This document shows positions 39,265-48,963 of a stretch of DNA of 49,054 bases, in pieces. Both the position numbers and the translations under genes were made by a program. The notes under the pieces were generated by a model. It worked only from the letters and a program-made list of their open reading frames with translations, was not told the origin of the DNA and did not search any database. Source of the stretch: an uncultured Chthonomonas sp. (lineage in GTDB: Bacteria > Armatimonadota > Chthonomonadetes > Chthonomonadales > Chthonomonadaceae); assembly GCA_903859705.1 (NCBI GenBank), contig CAIONQ010000128.1, forward strand, positions 1-49,054. The letters are read 5' to 3'. Position 1 is the first letter of the stretch, and each line of letters opens with the position of its first letter.

Positions 39265-41043
39265 CTACAATTCTGCTCTGGCTGCAATCGCCTGTGGCGA
39301 TTCTGCCTGCCCTTCCAGCGCTACCTTAAACTGCTGATTGTACAGCCCGGCATAAATGCCGTCTGCAGCCAGCAGTTCGTGGTGGCTGCCAGATTCTCGT
39401 ATAACTCCGCGCTCCATAACCACAATCTTATCTGCCTTCACAATTGTGGAAAGGCGGTGCGCAACAATGAAGCTGGTTCTGCCTACAAGCAGCCTATCCA
39501 GCGCCTCCTGAATCAGACCTTCGGTTTCAGAATCCAGCGAAGAGGTGGCCTCATCCAGAATGAGGATCCTTGGATCAGAGAGTATGGCGCGGGCGATTGC
39601 TATTCTCTGCTTCTCCCCGCCAGATAGCTTTATTCCATGCTCGCCAATGCGCGTATCGTAACCGCGCGGCAATGCCTCTATAACATGGGCGATATTTGCC
39701 GCTTCGGCCGCGGCCTGTATCTCTTCCTGCGTGGCATCCAGGCGTCCGTATCGAATGTTTTCCCGAATGGTTGTGTTGAACAGGGTGGTTTCCTGTATTA
39801 CTACACCCACCTGCTGCCGAACCGATTTTAGCTGCACATCCCGTATGTCGTGGCCATCTATGGTAAGGCGCCCGCCGGTTACATCGTAGTGCCGCTGTAG
39901 CAGGTTTACCATAGTGGTTTTGCCGGAGCCGCTCTGGCCCACAAATGCCACCATCTGCCCGGCCTTCACATCCAGATCCACGCCCTTAATAACAGGCTGG
40001 CCCGTTTCATACTCAAACCACACGCCCTCATACCGCACATCGCCACGTACATCTGGCAGCACCAGGGCATCCGGCTTATCGTTTACATTAGGTTTGGTAT
40101 CCAGCGTGTAGAAGATGCGCCCAAGGGCCGTGTTTGTTCTTGCAATCTGATCGTTGAGCTGGATCATACGCACCGTGGGGGCGTAGATGTACCCGCTGAT
40201 ATAGCCATAGAATGCCATCAGCGATCCGGCGGAAAGCTCTCCATTAATTACCAGTTTGCCGCCATACCACAGCAGCAGCCCCGTGCCACAGCCGCTGCCA
40301 ATAAACTCTGCAATGGTCCAGAGGCCAGTGCTTAAAGAGGTCATGCGCACGTTCAGGCCCAGCAGATTGCGCGTTTCTCCAACAAACTGCCGCACTTCAT
40401 ACCGCTCTTTAGCATAAGAGCGCACCACCTGCACGCCCGCCAGCTTCTCTTGCAGGTCCCCATAAAGAACTTCGCGCTGATCTCTAACATCGCTGCTGGT
40501 TTTCTTAATTCTCCCAATAAACGCCAGGTAGTTAAGAATGTAAAGCGGGTACACCGCCAGGGCAATGAGTGCGAGCTTAGCATGGATGTTGAAAACTATA
40601 AACAGAACGGCCGTAAGCATCACGGTATCCTGAATTACGTTTACAAATCCGCCACCAATCAACTGATCCAGCGATGCCACATCGTTTGTGATGTTGGACA
40701 TCAGCTTGCCGGTTTGGCTCTTTTCAAAAAATCCAAGCGAAAGCGTTTGCATGTGGGCGTAGAGCTTACGCCGCATATCTTGCTTAAAGCGCTGCCCTAA
40801 TAATGTAATAGAGTAGGTTAACCAGTAGCCCACAAATGAGCTGCCGATGGCAATACCGGTAATTAGCGTGAACACACCGGGGAGGTTAACAGAGGTGCGC
40901 TGCATGAGATGATCGGTTAGATACCGCAGGATCATCGGAGGAGGCAGCGTAAGGGCAGAGTTGATAACGGTAAGAAACGCGATGACCGCCATAAGGCGGG
41001 CATACTGCCGGATCTCGCGTAGAAAACGAACAAAGTTACCCAT
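39265..41043 (-). CDS. ABC exporter half-transporter, canonical ATPase motifs
   Basis: 592 residues with a six-helix membrane domain (about 15-320) and a full ATPase domain. Walker A is VGQSGSGKTTMVN, the signature LSGGEKQR, Walker B ILILDEATSSLD with the catalytic Glu, H-loop VAHRLST. A NIRYGRLDATQEEIQAAAEAA stretch is typical of MsbA/LmrA-type proteins. It is upstream of the second half-transporter and probably pairs with it. A heterodimer would then have one active site (this Walker B with the partner's LSVGQ) and one degenerate site. ATG 41043 has no clear Shine-Dalgarno. Confidence 0.93.
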   Translation of the reverse strand: MGNFVRFLREIRQYARLMAVIAFLTVINSALTLPPPMILRYLTDHLMQRTSVNLPGVFTLITGIAIGSSFVGYWLTYSITLLGQRFKQDMRRKLYAHMQTLSLGFFEKSQTGKLMSNITNDVASLDQLIGGGFVNVIQDTVMLTAVLFIVFNIHAKLALIALAVYPLYILNYLAFIGRIKKTSSDVRDQREVLYGDLQEKLAGVQVVRSYAKERYEVRQFVGETRNLLGLNVRMTSLSTGLWTIAEFIGSGCGTGLLLWYGGKLVINGELSAGSLMAFYGYISGYIYAPTVRMIQLNDQIARTNTALGRIFYTLDTKPNVNDKPDALVLPDVRGDVRYEGVWFEYETGQPVIKGVDLDVKAGQMVAFVGQSGSGKTTMVNLLQRHYDVTGGRLTIDGHDIRDVQLKSVRQQVGVVIQETTLFNTTIRENIRYGRLDATQEEIQAAAEAANIAHVIEALPRGYDTRIGEHGIKLSGGEKQRIAIARAILSDPRILILDEATSSLDSETEGLIQEALDRLLVGRTSFIVAHRLSTIVKADKIVVMERGVIRESGSHHELLAADGIYAGLYNQQFKVALEGQAESPQAIAARAEL

Positions 41044-41486
41044 AAGGAAAGCGCTTTACGGCCAGCGTTTGTGTGCTGAATCCCGGCCGCCCACGTTTGC
41101 CATAACTTCGGCAAACATGCACTATAGTTTACCTCAGGCCGAGTCCGTATCCTCCCACAAATGCTATACAGGGTAAAACTGCAGTTAATTCTGTTGTCGC
41201 CAGGCGTTCACTATCATAAATTCCACTCTCGTGCCCAACCCGGCCAACTGGCACACAAGCAGTACCAAATTTCACATTAACTGTTTTTAAGGTTCATTTA
41301 AGCGGTTTTTAAGCCCGGCGCAGTAAAGTACGCAAACCTGCTTGTACCATCCGCATTCCCGGCTGCCTGTTTCTTCTTTTGCAGCAATTGGCCGGTTCCC
41401 TGGTCTTCTCGCCGCCCGTGCGCATTCCAGCAAACGGGAGCTTCTCAATATGTGTGTTGCCACTGCTGGCAATGGAGTCGCTGTTC
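41044..41486. other. Divergent intergenic region
   Basis: The region separates the ABC exporter genes (minus) from the cytochrome gene (plus). Apart from the -10/dyad pair described at 41095-41126, no consensus promoter or terminator was seen. An open frame begins at TTG 41379, but its first 36 residues have no coding character. Confidence 0.4.
41095..41126 (-). promoter_or_regulatory. -10 element and operator-like dyad of the ABC exporter genes
   Basis: On the minus strand a TATAGT lies at 41126-41121, followed at 41116-41095 by the dyad GTTTGCC-N8-GGCAAAC (7-bp arms). The dyad would cover the transcription start, the position of a repressor site. No good -35 was found. Confidence 0.45.
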
Positions 41487-44400
41487 ATGATGGAAAGTGG
41501 TTCCCCTGTAACGGAAAGCCGCGCTCAGAAATCGTCCGTAATTGCGCGCCTTCTCCGCCTTCCCGTTCTTATCTGCCTTCTTCTTATAGATTCGGCCTAC
41601 CTTGCCATTGCAAACCGGGCATCTGGGCCGCCTCGCATTCCTATTTCGGCCATCCTGTATGAGGGTTGTTTGCTGCTGCACATTGGGCTTAGCTTTGTAG
41701 CAGCCCTTCAGTTGCTGCGCGCAACACGCGCTTTCACAGCCAAAATCCGTACCTTTGAGGGGCCGCTAAAGGCAGTTTCTGTTCTTACCCTGCTGGCGGC
41801 ACGCCTCTGTATTTTGAGCGGACTTGGTTTTCTTGGTATCGGCTTTCGATGGCTGCCCCTTGGCGTTCGGCCCGCTCTGCGTTTAACACATGATTACAGC
41901 ACGGTGGTGTTTCTGGCATGCGGCGTGCTGGTTTTAATATTGAGGGCGCGCTCTGCTCGAGATGCCGCCGCTCCGGAGCGCAAACAGGCACGCCTGGCGC
42001 TGCGGCTTGGCACGGCCTTTGCCATTCCGTTTGCGGCGCTCATTGCTTACACCATTTATGTGCCTAACACGGATAGAATTATCATTAACCCTGCCCTGCC
42101 GCCCATTACTGCGCTGGATGAGGGCGATGGAGGCAATGGCAAGTTCTTCCCGGCTTCTGTGCAATCGGTGGATCAGCAGTTCTTCCCATCCCAGTACTTT
42201 ATGGATTCCAAGTCTTGCGGTAAAGCGGGCTGTCACCCGGATATTTACAAACAGTGGAACTCCAGCGCACACCACCGTGCCAGCTTTAACAATCAGTGGT
42301 ATCGACGATCTATTGAGTATATGCAGGAGGTTGTGGGAACCAAGCCCAGCAAGTTCTGCGGCGGATGCCACGATATGGCAGTTCTGCTTACCGAAGATCC
42401 CAAGAACCCGGGCAAAAGCCGCTTTGATAGCCCGATACTGGCACACGAGTTCCCGGTAGATAAATTCCCAGAATCTCACAGTGGTATCGGCTGTTCTGCC
42501 TGCCACTCGGTAGTACATGTTAAGAGCACCATGGGCACAAACGATTACACATCGGATTACCCGCCCATGCACCGCTTTATTGAGGCAGAGAACCCTGTAA
42601 CCAAAACCATGCAGGAGTTCCTTACCCGCCTGGCACCGGAGCCGCATAAAAAGACCTTCTTGCGGCCCTTCCATCAGAATCAAACCGCAAAATTCTGCTC
42701 ATCCTGCCACAAGGTTCACCTGGATGTGCCCGTTAATGGCTACCGGTGGTTCCGCGGCTTTAACGATTATGATAGCTGGCAGCAGAGCGGTGTTTCTGGT
42801 TTTGGTGCCGCATCGTTCTACTACCCCGCAGATGATGGTGGCAAACCGGCCTTTAAGAAGTGTGCCGATTGCCACATGCCCAACACAAAGTCTACCGATG
42901 CCGGTGCTGTTAATGGCATTGTTCATAACCACCGCTTCCCTGCTGCAAACACCGCCCTGCCCACTGCTTACCACGATAAAGAGCAGATGGAGGCCACGGT
43001 TAAGTTCCTTCAGGATAAAGCCCTTTCGGTAGATATCTTTGCAATCCGCCGGCAAATTGGCGCCGAGAAGCCTGCCCAGCACGCGGGAACCCCCGCACCT
43101 GCTGCACAGGATACTCCTGTGGCGGCGAGCCTTAATGGCGATGACACGGGCACGCACATCACCGCTGCTAACGTCTCCAATCGGGCAGAAGTGATAACCG
43201 CCCCGATCAATCGTGGCGGGCCCGGTGCCGTTCTACATCGCGGAGAAACTCCCCTTGTGGATGTGGTGGTACGCACCCTTAAAGTTGGGCATTCCTTCCC
43301 GGCCGGCACGCTGGATTCTGCGGATGTGTGGCTGGAACTGGAAGTGCGCGACGATCATGGCCGAGAGATTTACCACAGCGGCAAGCTGCAGTGGGAAAAT
43401 GGACCGGCTGAAGAGGGAGCAGAGCGCTACCGTGCCGTGCAGATTGATGGCCACAGCAACCCCATTAACAAGCGCAACGCCTGGGCGGCACGTGCTGTGG
43501 TTTACGCCAAAGTTATTGGCCCTGGTTCTGCAGATACGGTGCACTTCCGACTTCCGGTTCCGAAAAACTGCGGCAACAACGTTACCCTAACGGCGCGCCT
43601 AAACTATCGCAAGTTCACCTGGTTCACCAACCAGTTTGCATACGCTGGCCGATACGATGATACGTCTCGCCCGGATGATGATCCCTCTAAGATCAAGGTG
43701 AAACTGGGATATGAGGCAGATGGCAAGCCCAAAACTACCGGCCCACTATCCCATGGTTGGGATGATCGTAAGCTGCGCTTTGATGCAGACCTCAGCATCG
43801 TATCTGGAGATCTGAAAGAGGTGCCGGTGCTTCCAATAACCGTGCTGGCGCAGGATACGGTTACACTGCCGGTTATTGATGGCGCGGCAACATCTCCGGG
43901 CCCAACCCCGATGGCTGCAGCCACTGAAGATACCGTTAAGAAGGACCGCCTTCGGTGGAACGATTACGGCATAGGACTGATGCAGCAAGGCGATTTCCGC
44001 CATGCCACCGCCGCCTTTGAGCGCGTTACCAAAGTCGCCCCGAAATGGGCCGAAGGTTACGTTAATATAGGGCGTGTGCGGCAGGCAGAGCGCGATACGC
44101 CTGCAGCCAAAGCGGCATTCGAGAAGGCCTTTGCCCTCTATGAAGCATCGCCCACTCCAATGACGAAGTTTCAGAAGGCACGCACGCAGAACTTCTATGC
44201 ACAAACCCTGTTTGATACGGGCCGGTTGGATGACGCTTTGAACACCTTCCGGCAGGCGATGGAGGTATTCCCGGAAGATAGAAACCTGCACAATGCGGCC
44301 GGCGTAATCCTGTTCCGCCTTGGCAGATACGACGATGCCACCAAGGAGCTGAAACTTACCCTCAGCATCGATCCGGAAGATATCACCGCGCACTACAACC

Positions 44401-44696
44401 TCATGAAGTGCTGCCGTGCAAAGGGCGACTTTGCAAATGCCGAGATTCATGCCAAACTCTACAAACGCTTTAAAGTAGACGAAACAACAACAAATCTCGT
44501 TGGCCCGTTTGTTCGTGCCCATCCGTACGATAACAACCTGGCCCAGCCCATTCACGAACATGCCGATGCGGTGTGCCTGCCCAAGCCAGCCTGGCTGGTA
44601 AAGCGGGAGGCAGAAATTGCGGCAAAGCAGCGCGCAGAAGCTGCGCGTAATACCCGCGTTCAGCCCGTATCCACCACCGTGAGCCTGAACAGATAA
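41487..44696 (+). CDS. Membrane multiheme cytochrome c with TPR domain
   Basis: 1069 residues from ATG 41487, preceded by GGAG 9 bases upstream. About four to five hydrophobic helices lie in the first ~190 residues. A probably periplasmic part follows with five heme-type motifs: CGKAGCH (CX4CH, about 244), CGGCH (291), CSACH (336), CSSCH (404) and CADCH (459), plus several isolated His as possible distal ligands. This resembles the cytochrome c554-like multiheme domain. A beta-rich region comes next, and about four TPR-like units occupy ~820-1000 (YGIGLMQQGDFRHATAAFERV, RQAERDTPAAKAAFEKAFAL). It is 31 bases upstream of an FG-GAP gene. Electron transfer is inferred; the redox partner is unknown. 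Confidence 0.8.
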   Translation: MMESGSPVTESRAQKSSVIARLLRLPVLICLLLIDSAYLAIANRASGPPRIPISAILYEGCLLLHIGLSFVAALQLLRATRAFTAKIRTFEGPLKAVSVLTLLAARLCILSGLGFLGIGFRWLPLGVRPALRLTHDYSTVVFLACGVLVLILRARSARDAAAPERKQARLALRLGTAFAIPFAALIAYTIYVPNTDRIIINPALPPITALDEGDGGNGKFFPASVQSVDQQFFPSQYFMDSKSCGKAGCHPDIYKQWNSSAHHRASFNNQWYRRSIEYMQEVVGTKPSKFCGGCHDMAVLLTEDPKNPGKSRFDSPILAHEFPVDKFPESHSGIGCSACHSVVHVKSTMGTNDYTSDYPPMHRFIEAENPVTKTMQEFLTRLAPEPHKKTFLRPFHQNQTAKFCSSCHKVHLDVPVNGYRWFRGFNDYDSWQQSGVSGFGAASFYYPADDGGKPAFKKCADCHMPNTKSTDAGAVNGIVHNHRFPAANTALPTAYHDKEQMEATVKFLQDKALSVDIFAIRRQIGAEKPAQHAGTPAPAAQDTPVAASLNGDDTGTHITAANVSNRAEVITAPINRGGPGAVLHRGETPLVDVVVRTLKVGHSFPAGTLDSADVWLELEVRDDHGREIYHSGKLQWENGPAEEGAERYRAVQIDGHSNPINKRNAWAARAVVYAKVIGPGSADTVHFRLPVPKNCGNNVTLTARLNYRKFTWFTNQFAYAGRYDDTSRPDDDPSKIKVKLGYEADGKPKTTGPLSHGWDDRKLRFDADLSIVSGDLKEVPVLPITVLAQDTVTLPVIDGAATSPGPTPMAAATEDTVKKDRLRWNDYGIGLMQQGDFRHATAAFERVTKVAPKWAEGYVNIGRVRQAERDTPAAKAAFEKAFALYEASPTPMTKFQKARTQNFYAQTLFDTGRLDDALNTFRQAMEVFPEDRNLHNAAGVILFRLGRYDDATKELKLTLSIDPEDITAHYNLMKCCRAKGDFANAEIHAKLYKRFKVDETTTNLVGPFVRAHPYDNNLAQPIHEHADAVCLPKPAWLVKREAEIAAKQRAEAARNTRVQPVSTTVSLNR

Positions 44697-44727
44697 CCCT
44701 GTGGTTTCAGGAGACTTTGATAAACTG

Positions 44728-46542
44728 ATGAACAGCAGATTCGAGAGAGCACGCATTACGGCCAGCATAGCCATTGCGCTGGGGGCCGCTGCTCTCATAC
44801 CCCTTAATGGCTGCAATGGCTGCGGCAAGCCACCGCCACCTACTGTTACCACCACGCCAACGGCTGCCTATGCTGGCATCACGTTTACGGATGCCACCGT
44901 GCCTTCTGGCGTTCAGTTTAAGCACGTAAACGGTGCTTTTGGCCAGAAGTGGCTGCCCGAAACCATGGGCAGCGGCCTGGCATGGGTGGATGCTGATGGT
45001 GATGGGTTTCAGGATCTGTTTATAGTTAATGGCAGAGAGTGGAGTGCCGAAGAGCGCAGCCTGGGCCATCAGCCGGGCGCACCGGCAGCCGGTGCGCCGG
45101 CAACCTGCCACCTGTACCACAACAACGGCAACGGTACGTTTACCGATATAACACATGCCGCCCATCTGGATATCCCGATGTATGGCATGGGGGTTGCTGT
45201 TGGCGATTTTGATAACGATGGCAAACCGGATATCTTTGTTACTAGCCTTACCCGCTGCTATCTGTTCCACAACAATGGCGATGGCACATTTACAGAGATT
45301 GCCGACAAGGCTGGCCTGAAGGATGCAGGCTGGAGTTCCAGCGCGGCATTTGTGGATTACGATCGGGATGGCAAGCTGGACCTGGTAGTGTGCCACTACG
45401 TTAAGTGGTCGCCAGATACCGATATCCCGTTTATGCAAAACGGCCATCGCTCTTACGGTACCCCTCAGAAGTATGTGGGCCTGCCGCCAACCCTTTACCA
45501 TAACAATGGCAACGGCACCTTTACCGATGTATCCGAAAAGGCTGGCTTCCGTACTTCTGGCACCCGTAAGCTGCAGGGCAAATCGCTGGGAGTAAGCATT
45601 TGCGATTATGATAACGATGGCTGGCCCGATATTGCCATAGCCAACGATACCGAGCCCAACTACCTGTTCCACAACAAAAAAGATGGCACATTCGAAGAGG
45701 TTGGTGTGGATCTTGGCATGGCCTACCCTGATAATGGCGCTGCACGCGGGGCCATGGGAATTGATGCCTGTGATTACGATCGCAAAGGCAGAGATAGCCT
45801 GATTATTGGCAACTTCTCCAACCAGCAGCTTGCCATGTACCACAACGAAAATGGCGCCACCTTCCGAGATGTTGCCTCGCAGAACGGCATTGGCCCGGCC
45901 AGCCTTCTGAGCCTGAGTTTCGGGCTTTTCTTCTTCGATTTTGATAACGATGGCTGGCAGGATCTGTTTATTGCCAACGGCCACGTAGACGATGATGTGG
46001 AAGAGGTGCAGAAGCAGGTTCTGTATGCAGAGCAGCCGCTCATCTTCCGTAACCTGGGCACAGGCAGTTTCCAGGATGTAAGCACAAGCATCGGCCCGGA
46101 TATTCAGAAGAAGGCTGTAGCACGCGGCGCGGCATTTGCAGATATCCGCCTGCGAGGCTGGCTGGATATTGCAACAAGCACCAGCAACGGCCCGGCCCAT
46201 ATCTTTGAAAACAGCGGTGGCAGCAGCCACTCGCTGCGCCTGGAGCTGGAAGGCACGAAAAGCAACCGAAGCGCCATTGGGGCCATAGTAACCGTGAAAG
46301 CTGGCGGCGCAACCCAAACCTACCGGGTGCATTCTGGTTCTTCGTATTGCTCTCAGAGTGAGCTGCCGATTACCGTGGGGCTGGGAAAAGCAACTGCAGC
46401 AGATTCCATAACCATCACATGGCCGGCAACTGCCTCCGCTCCAACGGTGCTGAATGCCGTGGCCGCTGGTTCCATTTACCGGGTAATTGAAGGCGAGGCC
46501 CAGCCACGCATTCGGGCATTTGGTGCGGCATACAAGAAATAG
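44728..46542 (+). CDS. FG-GAP/VCBS-repeat protein with UnbV-type C terminus
   Basis: 604 residues from ATG 44728; GTG 44701 is an alternative. The N terminus MNSRFERARITASIAIALG and the following LIPLNGC form a signal sequence with a possible, non-standard lipobox (N at -2), so it may be a lipoprotein. Many FG-GAP repeats carry Ca-binding 'D.D.DG..D' loops: VDADGDGFQDLF, GDFDNDGKPDIF, VDYDRDGKLDLV, CDYDNDGWPDIA, FDFDNDGWQDLF. The C-terminal ~110 residues fit the ASPIC/UnbV domain (SNRSAIGAIVTVKAGG, then ITWPATA). This is the CRTAC1-like architecture. Its pairing with the cytochrome/TPR gene suggests a joint periplasmic or surface role. Function unproven. Confidence 0.9.
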   Translation: MNSRFERARITASIAIALGAAALIPLNGCNGCGKPPPPTVTTTPTAAYAGITFTDATVPSGVQFKHVNGAFGQKWLPETMGSGLAWVDADGDGFQDLFIVNGREWSAEERSLGHQPGAPAAGAPATCHLYHNNGNGTFTDITHAAHLDIPMYGMGVAVGDFDNDGKPDIFVTSLTRCYLFHNNGDGTFTEIADKAGLKDAGWSSSAAFVDYDRDGKLDLVVCHYVKWSPDTDIPFMQNGHRSYGTPQKYVGLPPTLYHNNGNGTFTDVSEKAGFRTSGTRKLQGKSLGVSICDYDNDGWPDIAIANDTEPNYLFHNKKDGTFEEVGVDLGMAYPDNGAARGAMGIDACDYDRKGRDSLIIGNFSNQQLAMYHNENGATFRDVASQNGIGPASLLSLSFGLFFFDFDNDGWQDLFIANGHVDDDVEEVQKQVLYAEQPLIFRNLGTGSFQDVSTSIGPDIQKKAVARGAAFADIRLRGWLDIATSTSNGPAHIFENSGGSSHSLRLELEGTKSNRSAIGAIVTVKAGGATQTYRVHSGSSYCSQSELPITVGLGKATAADSITITWPATASAPTVLNAVAAGSIYRVIEGEAQPRIRAFGAAYKK

Positions 46543-46570
46543 TCTGAGTGCCGAATCGGTTCCCCTCTTT

Positions 46571-46604
46571 ACAGCCCTCGCAGCATTTTGCGAGGGCTGT
46601 TTTG
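46571..46604 (+). terminator. Intrinsic terminator after the FG-GAP gene
   Basis: ACAGCCCTCGCA (46571-46582) pairs perfectly with TGCGAGGGCTGT (46589-46600), followed by TTTG. This is a 12-bp stem. Confidence 0.85.
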
Positions 46605-46710
46605 TGCCGCAGGCAACCTTAAACAGGGTATCCTAATGGCACGCTGTTTCAGTGCGGCAATGGTTGCCACACCGAAGTGTTGATTAAAGCATGCGAAGGA
46701 GAGTTATCCC

Positions 46711-47892
46711 GTGATTGCACGTGCGAAGAGGCTTGACCAGATCCCCCCGTACCTTTTTGGTGAAATTGCCGCCCTTAAGCGCAAGGCCATAGCTGAGGGC
46801 CGAGACCTTATTGACCTCGGCATCGGCGACCCCGATCAGCCAACCCCGGGCTCTATTATTGATGCTCTTGCTGAGGCGGCACACAACCCGGAGACTCATC
46901 GGTACGATGAAACCAATGCGGGTTGGACCCCATTTCTGGATGCGGTTGCCACCTTCTGCAAGAACCGCTTCGGCGTTGATATAGACCCGCAGACGGAAGC
47001 CATGCTGCTAATTGGCAGCAAAGAGGGGCTTTCCCACCTGGCGTGGGCCTATATTGATCCAGGAGACATCTCCCTGGTTCCCGACCCGGCCTACACGGTT
47101 TACAAAGTAAACACACTGATGGCGGGCGGCGAAGTTTATACCATGCCGATGTTTGAGGACAACGGCTTCCTGCCGGATTTCAAAAAGATCCCAGAGGCTG
47201 TAGCTCAGAAGGCAAAACTGCTGTGGCTGAACTACCCTAACAACCCAACAGGCGCCATTGCACCTCTTAGCTTCTACGAAGAGGCCGTTGCATTTGCCAA
47301 AAAGTACAACCTGCTTATTGTTAACGATGCCGCCTACTCTGAAGTGTACTACGATGATTACCGCCCCAACTCCATATTGGAAGTGCCGGGCGCCAAAGAG
47401 GTATCCATCGAACTGCACTCCCTCTCCAAGTCGTTTAACATGACAGGCTGGCGCATCGGCTTTGCGGTTGGCAGCGCAGAAGCGATTGCCACGCTCAACA
47501 AGCTGAAGAGCAACCTGGATAGTAAGCAGTTCCCGGCAGTATCGCTTGCGGCAGCCCATGCGCTGCTGCATGGCGATAACAAGAAAACCCTGGAGCTATA
47601 CACCCGCCGGCGCGATATTTTGTGCAACGGCCTGCGGGAACTGGGATGGGATGTAAAAACCCCGAAGGCTACGCTGTACGTATGGGCGCGCGTACCGGAA
47701 GGCCACACCGCCATGACCTTCTCCAGGCTTCTGCTTGAAGAGGCCGGCGTGCTGGTAATACCGGGAGTTGGCTACGGCGAGTATGGTGAGGGCTACGTTC
47801 GAATGTCGCTCACCGTAATGGGCGATAAGAACGGCGAGCGCCTGCAGGAAGCCGTAGAGCGCATTGCAGCACTTCACCTATTCGGCAAATAA
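46711..47892 (+). CDS. dapL: LL-diaminopimelate aminotransferase
   Basis: 393 residues from GTG 46711, with AAGGAG about 10 bases upstream. DapL converts tetrahydrodipicolinate directly to LL-diaminopimelate, a shortcut in lysine and peptidoglycan synthesis. It is a class I/II PLP aminotransferase: DLGIGDPDQPTP near the start, YPNNPTG (175-181), NDAAYSEVYYDD and the PLP lysine K240 in SLSKSFNMTGWRIGF. The DapL assignment over related aminotransferases rests on the RLDQIPPYLFGEI start and DLGIGDPDQPTP block. The gene is alone, between two hairpins. Confidence 0.88.
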   Translation: MIARAKRLDQIPPYLFGEIAALKRKAIAEGRDLIDLGIGDPDQPTPGSIIDALAEAAHNPETHRYDETNAGWTPFLDAVATFCKNRFGVDIDPQTEAMLLIGSKEGLSHLAWAYIDPGDISLVPDPAYTVYKVNTLMAGGEVYTMPMFEDNGFLPDFKKIPEAVAQKAKLLWLNYPNNPTGAIAPLSFYEEAVAFAKKYNLLIVNDAAYSEVYYDDYRPNSILEVPGAKEVSIELHSLSKSFNMTGWRIGFAVGSAEAIATLNKLKSNLDSKQFPAVSLAAAHALLHGDNKKTLELYTRRRDILCNGLRELGWDVKTPKATLYVWARVPEGHTAMTFSRLLLEEAGVLVIPGVGYGEYGEGYVRMSLTVMGDKNGERLQEAVERIAALHLFGK

Positions 47893-47911
47893 TTCAGTAA
47901 GTTGTTAGCAT

Positions 47912-47951
47912 AATCGGGGCCCAGGTGCCAGCAGGCGCCTTGGCCCCGATT
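47912..47951 (+). terminator. Hairpin after dapL
   Basis: AATCGGGGCC (47912-47921) pairs with GGCCCCGATT (47942-47951), and the stem continues with inner pairs. The following ATTGCGTTT is only partly T-rich, so termination may be imperfect. A short GTGCCTC/GAGGCAC hairpin follows near 47983-48003. Confidence 0.65.
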
Positions 47952-48085
47952 GCGTTTGGGGAGTGCGAGGGTTGGAAGACGTGGTGCCTCCGAGCGTGAG
48001 GCACGGTGCCAGACTGAGAACTATTGCCCTATTACGCCATTGACGATATCCATTATTCTGGCACTACAGGCAGGCAACCAGTTCC

Positions 48086-48439
48086 TCAAATCAGGCCATT
48101 AAAACCGTTCGTTGAATTTCTCAGCGATACATCGGCTCCTACGCTTAGAAGATACTGTATCTGCTGTTCTGCCCGAGGTGCTGAGGCGGACATTAGCACC
48201 GTGGTCCCCGCATTCAAACTGCGCACATTATTAGGGGATACCCCGATGTTGATTAGAGTATCAGAAAACGTGAATTGCAACTGCGATACCAGTACATCTA
48301 ATGCATAGAATTGCTCAGCCTCAGTATATTCTTCGACGAACGCTTTATGGGCCGCACCACCACAAACAATACTCGCAAGCTGTTTGCCTCGTGCATAAAC
48401 GTACTGTGATCTGGGGATGTCGAATGGTGCATTTGCCAT
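48086..48439 (-). CDS. Small protein with ankyrin-like C terminus
   Basis: 117 residues from ATG 48439, which has a weak GGAA about 6 bases upstream. The first ~75 residues have no recognised domain (ARGKQLASIVCGG, then AEQFYALDVLVSQLQ). The end, GTTVLMSASAPRAEQQIQYL followed by LSVGADVSLRNSTNG, is an ankyrin-repeat signature. It starts 43 bases after the RHS tip on the same strand; immunity proteins of RHS and similar toxins often sit there and some carry ankyrin repeats. An immunity role is an inference. It stops after a single repeat, so it may be truncated. Confidence 0.5.
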   Translation of the reverse strand: MANAPFDIPRSQYVYARGKQLASIVCGGAAHKAFVEEYTEAEQFYALDVLVSQLQFTFSDTLINIGVSPNNVRSLNAGTTVLMSASAPRAEQQIQYLLSVGADVSLRNSTNGFNGLI

Positions 48440-48482
48440 GTTTAATTCCAATTGTTCTTACTATTGATTCGTCCATATAAGC

Positions 48483-48963
48483 TCACCAGTCTGGCGGGAG
48501 GGGAATTGGCAGTCCGTTCATATCATCAGACAGACCCTCAATGATCACGCCAATTTCCTGAAGTGCAACTCCAGCGCAGGCAATCAGTGCAGTCTTCGTA
48601 CCATATTCTCCTGCCTTCATGTAATACCATGCTGCCTGATTCTCATCAGCCACGGCCTCTACATGTTCGTCGTTCAAACAAGTAAGTGCAAGGGCAGCCC
48701 AATTACCGCTAGCACAATAGATTTTTACCCTCGGAAATAAGAAGATCGCTCGCAGCTTTGAATGCGCCGGCAAGGAGTAGCTTCTCCACCATCGCTACTT
48801 CCTCCGCACCTAAATAATAGCGAAGAAACTCCATGAGGTCCTCGCCTATAAACCACTTGCCTGTTCGGTTCTGCCTGTTTATAGGGTCATTGGCACAGTA
48901 CGTTAACCAATTCACCCCATCCTTCGCCGGATCCTCACTCACAAACCATCGCGTATCTCGCGA
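48483..48963 (-). pseudogene. Frameshifted RHS C-terminal tip
   Basis: On the minus strand, the frame reading WFVSEDPAKDGVNWLTYC, then ANDPINRQNRTGKW (48948 leftward), matches the 'GR(F/W)..(S/Q)EDP....Y.YC.NNP.N..DPTG' end of the RHS core. It runs to a TAG at about 48709. In another frame a coding-like tail (ASGNWAALALTCLNDEHVEA to LPPDW) continues to 48483. Removing one base from the T5 run at 48722-48726 would join both frames, giving a tip of about 155 residues. Upstream of 48963 this frame has a TAA, so the RHS core is also broken or shifted. A sequencing error in a homopolymer is the alternative. Confidence 0.6.

Noticed and set aside
43746-44855. 369-residue minus-strand ORF opposite the cytochrome/TPR gene
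   Set aside because: Antisense shadow of a clearly coding plus-strand gene; no start signal.
44707-46332. 541-residue minus-strand ORF opposite the FG-GAP gene
   Set aside because: It is the antisense shadow of the repeated DNDG codons; its Cys/Ala/Val-rich sequence matches no protein pattern.
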